In this document: piece after piece, positions 1 through 5,284 of the stretch | Numbering within the stretch: position 1 is the first letter of the stretch | Layout of the letters: the number at the start of each line of letters is the position of its first letter | NCBI GenBank assembly: GCA_902766135.1 | Contig: CACXCK010000122.1 | Coordinates: 1 to 5,692 of the forward strand | Direction of reading: 5' to 3' | DNA from: an uncultured Erysipelotrichaceae bacterium | GTDB lineage: Bacteria; Bacillota_I; Bacilli_A; RF39; UBA660 | Length of the DNA stretch: 5,692 nt | Notes under the pieces: generated by a model | Databases searched by the model: none | The model's input: only the letters and a program-made list of their open reading frames with translations | What the model was told of the DNA's origin: nothing | Program-made: the position numbers and the translations under genes

Positions 1-461
1 ATTACTTTATCAAAATATTCTACTACATCATTATATAGCACTTCAAAGCCCTTATTTAATGGTTTAATCATCTTTACTTCACTATCTAAGTATATTTTGA
101 TATTCTTGTAATTACATTCAGTTATAAGAGCATGAAGCATGGTAAATGATTGATTAGAAAAGGGATAATAATAACCATTCTTAACTAAGGGGATAATGCC
201 TATTTTTTTGATAAACTTTTTAGCTTCTTTAATATTATCTACTGTTATTATTTCATTTAATATATTTGTAGAATCACTATGAAAATGGATGATGGATTCG
301 TCTTCATTCCAATAGTTACAATGGCCATTGCCAGTTAACAATAATTTTTTACCACATTTTAAATTTTTTTCCATAATGACAACTTCATTGTCATCTGTTT
401 TAGCATGAATAGCAGATGTTAATCCGGCTGGTCCGGCACCAATTACTAGTATTCTTTCCAA
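1..461 (-). CDS. HI0933/YhiN/BaiN-family FAD-dependent oxidoreductase, N-terminal part (cut by window edge)
   Basis: About 153 N-terminal codons of a flavoprotein are present; the family is usually near 400 residues, so more than half lies beyond base 1. The N-terminus MERILVIGAGPAGLTSAI holds the Rossmann dinucleotide-binding motif GAGPAG (residues 8-13). Residues 37-49 (GKKLLLTGNGHCN) match the family signature usually seen as GRKLLxSGGGRCN, and NGYYYPFSN further on corresponds to the GRxFPxS block. These mark the HI0933-like group (YhiN of E. coli, YtfP of Bacillus, BaiN of clostridia): cytosolic FAD proteins whose physiological substrates are mostly unsettled. The start chosen is TTG at 459-461 because AAAGGATG (470-477) lies about 9 nt upstream; an in-frame GTG at 468-470 sits too close to that site. 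A promoter with an extended -10 lies just upstream. The gene diverges from clpP. Confidence 0.88.
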   Translation of the reverse strand, partial: MERILVIGAGPAGLTSAIHAKTDDNEVVIMEKNLKCGKKLLLTGNGHCNYWNEDESIIHFHSDSTNILNEIITVDNIKEAKKFIKKIGIIPLVKNGYYYPFSNQSFTMLHALITECNYKNIKIYLDSEVKMIKPLNKGFEVLYNDVVEYFDKV

Positions 462-483
462 ATTAATCACATCCTTTAATGAA

Positions 484-512
484 AGGATAACACAAAAACC
501 ATAATTTGACAA
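484..512 (-). promoter_or_regulatory. Promoter of the flavoprotein gene, extended -10
   Basis: Read on the minus strand, TTGTCA (507-512), a 17-bp spacer and TATCCT (484-489) form a sigma-A-type promoter. TGT directly before the -10 gives the extended TGn motif. Transcription would start near 477, at the edge of the ribosome binding site, leaving a leader of only about 16 nt before the TTG start. The -35 hexamer overlaps a perfect TTGACA on the opposite strand. Confidence 0.65.
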
Positions 513-545
513 AAGAATCATACATATTTATTTGATATTTTGATA
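505..545 (+). repeat. Three TTTGA(C/T)A heptads upstream of clpP
   Basis: TTTGACA at 505-511, TTTGATA at 531-537 and TTTGATA at 539-545 lie in the clpP promoter region. The last two form a tandem with an 8-bp period. Chance recurrence in AT-rich DNA is quite possible. The heptads resemble, but do not match, the reverse complement of the CtsR half-site (TTTGACY). Confidence 0.3.
506..541 (+). promoter_or_regulatory. Candidate clpP promoter region
   Basis: A perfect -35 hexamer TTGACA occupies 506-511. At the ideal 17-bp spacing the -10 would be TATTTG (529-534), which is poor. An alternative is the extended -10 TGATATTTT (533-541). It has no -35 at the right distance, but its distance to the start codon matches the other promoters in this window. 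The region clearly has to drive clpP, because the upstream gene is divergent. Which -10 is used cannot be decided by eye. Confidence 0.4.
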
Positions 546-555
546 GATTATTAAT

Positions 556-569
556 AGGTGATGATATTG
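556..569 (+). promoter_or_regulatory. Ribosome binding site that sets the clpP TTG start
   Basis: AGGTGAT (556-562) pairs well with the 16S rRNA anti-Shine-Dalgarno end, and its GG lies 8 nt before TTG at 567-569. In-frame GTG (558) and ATG (561) overlap this site, so they cannot use it. Starting at 567 gives MNIIPTVLER, matching the classical ClpP N-terminus MNLIPTVIE. Confidence 0.7.
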
Positions 570-1136
570 AATATAATACCAACTGTTTTAGAACGTCATA
601 ATGATCAAGAAGTTGCCTATGATTTGTATTCAAGATTGCTTAAGGATAGAATTGTCTTTTTAAATGGGGAAATAAATGAAGTAACATCTAATATAATTAT
701 TAGTGAGTTACTCTATTTAGATTCTTTAAGTCATGAAGATATTTATATGTATATTCATAGTCCTGGGGGATCAGTTACTGATGGTCTTGCAATATACGAC
801 ACGATGAATTATATTAAGAGTGATATCAAAACAATTTGTATTGGTATGGCTGCTTCGATGGCCTCCATTATTCTTTCTTCTGGAACACCGGGAAAAAGAT
901 GTGCACTTACTAACGCTGAAGTAATGATACACCAACCTCTTGGAGGAATGGAAGGACAAGCTAGTGATATGAAAATTGCTTGTGAAAGAATACTTAAAAT
1001 CAAGAATAAATTAAATAAGATTCTTGCCCATAATACAAAACAGGAGATTAAAAAAATTGAACGAGATACTGATCGTGACTACTATTTAGATAGTGATGAA
1101 GCTTTGGAATATGGACTAATTGATGAGATAATATAA
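567..1136 (+). CDS. clpP: ATP-dependent Clp protease proteolytic subunit ClpP
   Basis: This 189-aa serine peptidase is the barrel subunit of the Clp protease. It assembles into stacked heptamers in the cytosol and degrades proteins fed in by Clp/Hsp100 ATPases such as ClpX or ClpC. The catalytic triad is intact: Ser97 in GMAASMAS, His122 in MIHQPLGG and Asp171 in ERDTDRD. The Asp169-Arg170 pair matches the oligomerisation sensor known from Staphylococcus ClpP. SPGGS (residues 65-69), the YSRLLKDRI entry segment (21-29) and ALEYGLIDEI near the end are also canonical. Length is normal, though the C-terminus stops without the usual short extension. The TTG start is chosen from the ribosome binding site and the family N-terminus; GTG at 558 would only add three residues. 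The gene is monocistronic, divergent from the flavoprotein gene and convergent with the next gene. It has no plus-strand terminator of its own. Confidence 0.97.
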   Translation: MNIIPTVLERHNDQEVAYDLYSRLLKDRIVFLNGEINEVTSNIIISELLYLDSLSHEDIYMYIHSPGGSVTDGLAIYDTMNYIKSDIKTICIGMAASMASIILSSGTPGKRCALTNAEVMIHQPLGGMEGQASDMKIACERILKIKNKLNKILAHNTKQEIKKIERDTDRDYYLDSDEALEYGLIDEII

Positions 1137-1156
1137 AAAAAGACCCGAAGGTCTTA
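1135..1156 (-). terminator. Intrinsic terminator with UUCG tetraloop, between convergent genes
   Basis: On the minus strand AAGACC-TTCG-GGTCTT forms a 6-bp stem (1140-1145 with 1150-1155) closed by the very stable cUUCGg tetraloop, followed by five further T. The hairpin begins inside the TAA stop of the 464-aa gene (1154-1156), and its T-tract covers part of the clpP stop (1134-1136). In the clpP direction the stem is followed by ATGCTGCTTG, with no U-tract. Confidence 0.8.
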
Positions 1157-2548
1157 TGCTGCTTGTTGAAAATTTGTTGGAGCTTCTGGAGGAGTTAATG
1201 ATAATACTTGCCCTTTAGGAGCTTGTTGTTCTACTCCAGGAGAATAATTTACTTGGGCTTCTTGAGGAGTATTATTTTGAATATTCATGGCATTATCAAA
1301 AGCGACATTAGCAATTGTATTTCTTGCTTCTGCTTCTTTTAGGGTTTCTTTAGCAGATGCTAAATTTTCTATTGCTTCCGTTTCTTTACTTTTAATTTCA
1401 TTTTGACATTCCATGATTGTTTGATTTATTAATTCAGTATATTTTTGGTTTACTTCAGCTATTTCTTTAGTGCGAAGTTCTTCTAATTCTATTATTCTTT
1501 TTGAAAGACTATCAAATACAGTCTTTTTTTCGCTGCTTACAATTTCGACATGATTATCTGTTATTGGAGAGACATCCATACTTGGTTCTTGAGATATAAC
1601 AGGTGTGTCCATTGCTGGAATACTCTCTTCTACTGGGGCAGATTCTGGAACACTAAAGTCCATTACTGGCGTGTCAACTGCTGGGGTAACTTCAGGTGAA
1701 GCAGGAGCAATATTTTGATTTTCAGCAAAATCCATTACTGGAGGTGCTACTTCTTCAGTTGGAGCTACTACAGGTGTTTCAATTACTTGTGGATTCATTT
1801 CAGGACTAATGGTTTCAGCTCCTGGTAAAACAGGATTTACTTCATTCATAACTGGAGATACCGTTTCATTTTGAACTGTATTATCCATCACTGGCATATC
1901 GAAAACAGGCGCAGAGGCAGGTATATTTTCAACCGGTGCTTGTGTATTCACAGGCATTGCTGGCATTGGATTTTGAACTGGTTGTTCAGGTGCTTGTGTA
2001 GATAAGTCCGCTACAGGTGTGGCTATTTGAGGCTCTTGGATCTCTTGAGGAGTAACTTCTGGAGTAGTGCTTGGTGTCTCTACAACTGGAACGGCATCTT
2101 GAACAACGTTAGGTGTTTCTGTCACAACATTTTGTTCAGTTTGCATAGCCATCATGTTTTTAGCATTATTTTGTAACGTAATTACTTGTTCAGGTTTAAT
2201 AGCTAGAGGACGACCACTTTCTAAAGTAGCATTAACAGCAACGGTTTCAATTTTACTTATTTTTAGAGGTTCAACGCCGACTTGAGCATTTTTACCAGTT
2301 ATTATTTCAATAATAACACTTTTAGTTTCAGTCCATGCTTGTTCATCTTTGATTGGTTGGTATAAGCCTGACTTTTCGATGTAAAACTCTAAAACTTCGT
2401 TACCATTATCCATTTTTTTGGTTGTTGTAATAAGTATTGGCGTATTTTTGACATTTACACGTCCTTCACTTGTAACCTTAAAATGGGCAATTACATTCAC
2501 CTCAGTTTGTTCGCCGTTTGGTTTGTTTAATAGTATCTTTTCATTCAT
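1154..2548 (-). CDS. Uncharacterised 464-aa protein: small head domain, Pro-rich P-x-M-D repeat linker, coiled coil
   Basis: I do not recognise a named family for the whole protein. Residues 1 to about 130 look globular. Their pattern (KILLNKPNGEQTEV, then strands, then a PIKDEQAW segment) faintly recalls DUF1292/YrzB-like domains, which is a guess. Residues 141-335 are low complexity, rich in Pro, Val, Glu and Thr, with six P-[VAS]-M-[DN] motifs between 219 and 325. Residues about 339-418 (SSEKKTVFDSLSKRI onward) are charged, heptad-like and probably a coiled coil. The tail 420-464 is rich in Gln and Pro. There is no signal peptide or membrane segment, so it should be cytosolic; oligomerisation through the coiled coil and a scaffold role are inference. 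ATG at 2546-2548 follows GAGGAGAG by 6 nt. It has its own strong promoter and its own terminator, so it is probably monocistronic. Confidence 0.85.
   Translation of the reverse strand: MNEKILLNKPNGEQTEVNVIAHFKVTSEGRVNVKNTPILITTTKKMDNGNEVLEFYIEKSGLYQPIKDEQAWTETKSVIIEIITGKNAQVGVEPLKISKIETVAVNATLESGRPLAIKPEQVITLQNNAKNMMAMQTEQNVVTETPNVVQDAVPVVETPSTTPEVTPQEIQEPQIATPVADLSTQAPEQPVQNPMPAMPVNTQAPVENIPASAPVFDMPVMDNTVQNETVSPVMNEVNPVLPGAETISPEMNPQVIETPVVAPTEEVAPPVMDFAENQNIAPASPEVTPAVDTPVMDFSVPESAPVEESIPAMDTPVISQEPSMDVSPITDNHVEIVSSEKKTVFDSLSKRIIELEELRTKEIAEVNQKYTELINQTIMECQNEIKSKETEAIENLASAKETLKEAEARNTIANVAFDNAMNIQNNTPQEAQVNYSPGVEQQAPKGQVLSLTPPEAPTNFQQAA
1574..1894 (-). repeat. Coding repeat: degenerate P-x-M-D motifs
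   Basis: Within the 464-aa protein the tetrapeptide PVMD or a close variant occurs at residues 219-222, 232-235 (PVMN), 270-273, 294-297, 311-314 (PAMD) and 322-325 (PSMD). On the plus strand several copies appear as near-identical TCCATTACTGG blocks, which points to expansion by short internal duplication. Spacing is irregular (11-38 residues), so this is a motif-bearing disordered linker, not a folded tandem repeat. Confidence 0.65.
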
Positions 2549-2568
2549 AGTTAACTCTCCTCGATTCT

Positions 2569-2590
2569 AAAATGATTATAGCATCATTTT
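2569..2590. repeat. 8-bp perfect inverted repeat over the -10 of the 464-aa gene
   Basis: AAAATGAT (2569-2576) and ATCATTTT (2583-2590) are exact inverted copies separated by 6 bp. The repeat covers the -10 hexamer (2575-2580) of the downstream gene and the TGA stop of the yutD-like gene (2584-2586). It could be an operator for a dimeric repressor or a weak terminator for the upstream operon. In the latter reading only the four T of the stem itself would serve as a U-tract. Confidence 0.5.
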
Positions 2591-2603
2591 TTATTTCTGG
2601 CAA
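2575..2603 (-). promoter_or_regulatory. Strong promoter of the 464-aa gene
   Basis: On the minus strand TTGCCA (2598-2603), a 17-bp spacer and a perfect TATAAT (2575-2580) preceded by TGC form an extended -10 sigma-A promoter, the best match in the window. The -35 lies inside the 3' end of the yutD-like gene. Transcription would start near 2568, giving a leader of about 20 nt. Confidence 0.8.
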
Positions 2604-2883
2604 GACTAGATTCTTTTTCAAGTATAAAATATCGGCAATCATAAGCACAGTAGTTTTTAATATATTCTTCTATTTTATCGGCATCATTAATATCATTATA
2701 TTTGGGATGTCCTTTTTTGTTGAATCCTTTTAGTCTTAGTTTACCATAGGCCCAGTCACCAACTACCATGTCATAATCTGTAAAGTAGTCTGTAAAGTCT
2801 TTTGTTAGTTCTTCTTCGTCTATGGCGTCTTTGTTATCTTCTTTAATTATATATGATGTATTTAATAATGTTATTTTTTTCAT
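2584..2883 (-). CDS. yutD: YutD-family protein (DUF1027)
   Basis: This 99-aa cytosolic protein carries the family core YDMVVGDWAYGKLRLKGF (residues 37-54) and the C-terminal block YCAYDCRYFILEK with Cys79 and Cys83. Together they identify the YutD family, a small domain conserved across Bacillota whose biochemical role I do not know. The length is usual. ATG at 2881-2883 is preferred: AGGAAT (2890-2895) lies 6 nt upstream, overlapping the stop of the preceding gene. An in-frame TTG at 2908-2910 would add nine residues inside that gene with no binding site. The gap to the preceding gene is 10 nt, so the two are co-transcribed. The TGA stop and TGG tryptophan argue for the standard code. Assignment rests on motif recall. 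Confidence 0.85.
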   Translation of the reverse strand: MKKITLLNTSYIIKEDNKDAIDEEELTKDFTDYFTDYDMVVGDWAYGKLRLKGFNKKGHPKYNDINDADKIEEYIKNYCAYDCRYFILEKESSLARNKK

Positions 2884-2893
2884 AAATTCATTC

Positions 2894-3718
2894 CTATCTA
2901 AATATAGCAAGTATCACAATAAAAATGGCTGTAGCGATAATACTTAGGAATAATAAGAAATCTATGTAACCATTTCCACTAGTTATTCTGTTTCCGTATC
3001 TTTTATAGTAATTTACGGCTTTTATTAATAATTCTTCCTTATCTGGGGCGTCTATGTCTACCTGGAAAAAATTATATACTTGCTTATTAACTTCAGCTAG
3101 GTCTTGATCTGTCAAGTTTTCAATTCTATCCATTGTGTAGCCTAGAAGTTGATAAGCATCAGGGATTAGCATTGTTCTTTGTTCTTCTTGAATGGTAAAA
3201 TTGTGAGAGAACTCATAATTCACACTTTGAAAATAATTTGTTAATTCAAGAGGATTGGTAGTATAGTTTGCTAAGTCAGATTGGATTTTTTGATTTTGGT
3301 TAGTAGGTAAGTATAGTAAATTTAATATTTTTTGTTGTTCTTCAGGAGGCATTGGGGTGTCTTTATGACGGTAGAAAAACATAAGGATTAGTGTCTTTTC
3401 AATTTTAATAAATGGGATATTTGGCTTTTCATTATTTTGTTCACTCTTTACAAACTCAGTAAATTGTTTTTTAAAATCATCTAATTTTTCTAGTGGGAAG
3501 CCAAATTTTGTTAGGTTTGTGTTCCAGCCACCTAGCATTTTTTCGTTCTTGGTGATGTATGGGTTTAAAATGTCAAGTTCGCCATATATAGCTACAAGAG
3601 TACGAATTACAACCACCAAAAAGCTTTGAAATATTGGATTCTCTGGTTGAGTTTTATATTTCAAATATAGTTCAATTGCATTAGATAATTCAGCATTAAT
3701 AAATGGTTCACCTAACAT
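2894..3718 (-). CDS. Uncharacterised 274-aa protein with C-terminal membrane anchor
   Basis: I do not recognise a family. The first 250 or so residues are soluble, mostly helical-looking and rich in Asn, Gln, Tyr and Phe, with a hydrophobic helix early on (FQSFLVVVIRTLVAIYGELD). A single strongly hydrophobic segment, IDFLLFLSIIATAIFIVILAIF (about residues 252-273), ends the protein with one Arg after it. This is tail-anchored topology with the bulk in the cytosol. There is no signal peptide and no obvious catalytic motif. ATG at 3716-3718 is chosen because AGGTGA (3727-3732) lies 8 nt upstream. A GTG at 3728-3730 falls inside that site and would add four residues. It is first in an operon with the yutD-like gene, 10 nt apart. 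A function linked to YutD is inference from position only. Confidence 0.85.
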   Translation of the reverse strand: MLGEPFINAELSNAIELYLKYKTQPENPIFQSFLVVVIRTLVAIYGELDILNPYITKNEKMLGGWNTNLTKFGFPLEKLDDFKKQFTEFVKSEQNNEKPNIPFIKIEKTLILMFFYRHKDTPMPPEEQQKILNLLYLPTNQNQKIQSDLANYTTNPLELTNYFQSVNYEFSHNFTIQEEQRTMLIPDAYQLLGYTMDRIENLTDQDLAEVNKQVYNFFQVDIDAPDKEELLIKAVNYYKRYGNRITSGNGYIDFLLFLSIIATAIFIVILAIFR

Positions 3719-3739
3719 ATCCCTATTCACCTATGTTCT

Positions 3740-3748
3740 ATTATATCA
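3740..3748 (-). promoter_or_regulatory. Extended -10 promoter of the 274-aa/yutD operon
   Basis: On the minus strand TGA-TATAAT (3740-3748) is a perfect extended -10. The hexamer 17 bp upstream, TACAAA, is a weak -35, as is often tolerated with a TGn motif. Transcription would start near 3733, just before the AGGTGA binding site, for a leader of about 15 nt. Confidence 0.7.
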
Positions 3749-3771
3749 TAAAAATAATACAATTTGTAGTT

Positions 3772-4392
3772 CTATTTTTCTAAAAATACTTTTTCTTTGG
3801 GTATATTATTATACCAATTGGGAACACTTCCTTGTGTAATAAAGCTATCTAATAAGACTTCGTAAGATATTTCTTCATCAACATATTTTACAGGGCTTAT
3901 GATTCGATAAGATATTTTTATTTCTAAAATGATAGATATTAAAGCATTGTTTAAGCCGTAATTGTTTACACTAGTTTTAACTTCAGGAATGATCTTGCCT
4001 ATAAAGTGTAGACCAACTGGGATTTTAGGGCCAAAATTAGCTAAGAAAATATTGTTACTCAAAGTACCCATAGGAATATTTAGCCATATTCCCTTTTCTA
4101 AAATACTTTCCTTTTTTTCTATATAACTTACTATTTCATCAACTACTTTGTAAATCTTGTCCATGTTATAGTTCATATATATTATTTCATTATTGTTATT
4201 TTTTTCGATTGAAAGTAGGTCTTTGTTATCTATTTTAACATATGACTTGTAATCACTAATGATTAGTTTTATTTCCTTGTTCAAATGATTTTCTGCTATT
4301 ATTTCAAATTTTTTACTAAAGCATGTATAAAATATTGTTAAAAAGCTTAAAGTTAGCAATAAAATGATTATTATTATATTTTTTATTTTCAT
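3772..4392 (-). CDS. yunB: Sporulation protein YunB
   Basis: This 206-aa protein has one N-terminal membrane helix (residues 5-23) followed by a domain exposed on the far side of the membrane. The block IPMGTLSNNIFLANFGPKIPVGLHFIGKI (106-133, described by its key PxGxxxxNxxLANxGPKIPV pattern) and the late ITQGSVPNWYNN (185-196) are hallmarks of the YunB family. In B. subtilis YunB is a sigma-E-controlled sporulation protein of poorly defined role; I recall about 250 residues there, so this copy is short, mainly between the anchor and the core. ATG at 4390-4392 has no Shine-Dalgarno sequence. CATATACT just upstream resembles a sigma-E -10 and would give a nearly leaderless message. It is separated from the upstream gene by a terminator. 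Family call is firm; regulation is speculative. Confidence 0.9.
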   Translation of the reverse strand: MKIKNIIIIILLLTLSFLTIFYTCFSKKFEIIAENHLNKEIKLIISDYKSYVKIDNKDLLSIEKNNNNEIIYMNYNMDKIYKVVDEIVSYIEKKESILEKGIWLNIPMGTLSNNIFLANFGPKIPVGLHFIGKIIPEVKTSVNNYGLNNALISIILEIKISYRIISPVKYVDEEISYEVLLDSFITQGSVPNWYNNIPKEKVFLEK

Positions 4393-4397
4393 ATTAA

Positions 4398-4405
4398 AGT
4401 ATATG
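4398..4405 (-). promoter_or_regulatory. Possible sigma-E-like -10 for yunB
   Basis: On the minus strand CATATACT agrees at all but one fixed position with the sigma-E -10 consensus CATACAnT known from B. subtilis. The expected -35 region, 14 bp upstream, reads TGGTTTT and matches poorly. Transcription would start at or next to the yunB ATG. This is a weak call, supported mainly by the yunB family's known regulon. Confidence 0.25.
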
Positions 4406-4428
4406 AAAATAAGCTGGTTAAAACCAGC
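4405..4428 (-). terminator. Terminator overlapping the 3' end of the 287-aa gene
   Basis: On the minus strand GCTGGT-TTTA-ACCAGC (4413-4428; a seventh pair is possible with a 2-nt loop) is followed by TTATTTTC. The 5' arm encodes the last residues Gly-Trp-Phe, and the TAA stop (4418-4420) falls in the loop and 3' arm. It should stop transcription before yunB, although the stem is short and the T-tract is interrupted by one A. Confidence 0.65.
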
Positions 4429-5281
4429 CTAAATTTAAGAATTCATTTAAGAATAAAACGATTCCTGCAACGATGCCTATAACAACTAAAACAATTAATA
4501 TTTTAATGATTATGTCAGCAGCACTCCATTCTTTATCATCTAAAGAGCCAAAGTCTTTTTTGGTGAATTCTAAGTCATCTGTATAGAAAGATTCATCTAC
4601 TGTTTCTTCACGCGCTTTGTCTATTTCTTCAGTTTCTTCTAATTGTTTGGCAACTGAATCATTTTCTTCTTCAGCTAAACGTATTTCTTCTTTGAATCCA
4701 GCTACAACGGTATCACCATCACCCTTTAAGTCCTCAAAGATATCTAGGGGATCTAAATCTTTAGTTTCTTCTTTTATTTCACTTACTTGTTTTTCATTCA
4801 AACTAATAGTATTTATTAAATCTAATAGTTCCTCTTTAGTATCTTTTTTTTCTTCTTTAGGATTGGTGTTATCTAAATCTAAGTTTTTTAATATATCAAA
4901 CTGGGTATCTCTTACTTTTTTTAGTCTTTCTTCTTCGTAACTTTCTACCTCTTTAGATTCACGAGCTTTTTCTAATATATTATTGATATCATATTCTACT
5001 GTATCTTCTAGTGCTTTGACTCCTGGTTCTTCAACTTCCGGAATATTAATACTACGTCTTTTAGGTTGTTCTTGGTAGTTTTTTTCTAATATTTCCTTTA
5101 TTTTATCAATGTCCATCTGAGCTTGTTGTTCGCCTATTACGCGGGCATTGCTGCCAAGTTCGAAGTCATTTAGAGCACTGTTGCGGATATCTTCATATAA
5201 TTTTACATTTTTACTGGTTCTTTTACGTGGCATTTCAACTTCTATTGTTTTTGTCACGTACTTATCAGTTCTTGTCTTCAT
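4418..5281 (-). CDS. Uncharacterised 287-aa acidic protein with C-terminal membrane anchor
   Basis: No family recognised. Residues 1-27 are basic (MPRKRTSKN at 17-25), followed by LYEDIRNSALNDFELGS, which could be a short conserved docking motif. Residues about 55-250 are very rich in Glu, Asp and Lys, with helical, partly coiled-coil stretches and probably much disorder. One hydrophobic helix (about 255-278, AADIIIKILIVLVVIGIVAG onward) is followed by a short tail, NEFLNLGWF. With no signal peptide, this predicts a tail-anchored protein with a long charged cytosolic arm. ATG at 5279-5281 follows AAAGGG (5290-5295) by 8 nt. The gene has its own promoter and a terminator overlapping its last codons, so it is probably monocistronic. 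A tethering or scaffold role would suit the architecture but is inference. A plus-strand open frame at 4617-4940 is only its shadow. Confidence 0.85.
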   Translation of the reverse strand: MKTRTDKYVTKTIEVEMPRKRTSKNVKLYEDIRNSALNDFELGSNARVIGEQQAQMDIDKIKEILEKNYQEQPKRRSINIPEVEEPGVKALEDTVEYDINNILEKARESKEVESYEEERLKKVRDTQFDILKNLDLDNTNPKEEKKDTKEELLDLINTISLNEKQVSEIKEETKDLDPLDIFEDLKGDGDTVVAGFKEEIRLAEEENDSVAKQLEETEEIDKAREETVDESFYTDDLEFTKKDFGSLDDKEWSAADIIIKILIVLVVIGIVAGIVLFLNEFLNLGWF

Positions 5282-5284
5282 ATA

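Noticed and set aside
505..545. Canonical CtsR operator before clpP
   Set aside because: No pair of TTTGACY heptads three bases apart exists here; only variant heptads were found and these are reported separately.
771..1003. Two minus-strand open frames (62 and 64 codons) inside clpP
   Set aside because: They lie antisense to a clearly real gene, overlap each other in different frames, lack ribosome binding sites and show no family features.
1544..2128. CRISPR array or non-coding tandem repeat
   Set aside because: The recurring TCCATTACTGG blocks are in one reading frame, vary in spacing and encode P-x-M-D motifs within a continuous protein.
2560..2586. Mycoplasma code (TGA = Trp), extending the yutD-like protein past its TGA
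   Set aside because: Reading through would add about a dozen residues up to a TAA at the next binding site, but YutD length and TGG tryptophan codons fit the standard code.
3746..3771. Terminator after yunB (TACA-AAT-TGTA followed by TTATTTTTATG on the minus strand)
   Set aside because: The stem is only four A/T-rich pairs, so it is too weak to call, although some termination cannot be excluded.
4617..4940. Plus-strand 107-codon open frame rich in Ser, Phe and Lys
   Set aside because: It is the antisense shadow of the Glu/Lys-rich arm of the 287-aa gene; its composition is what GAA/GAT-type codons give when read in reverse.
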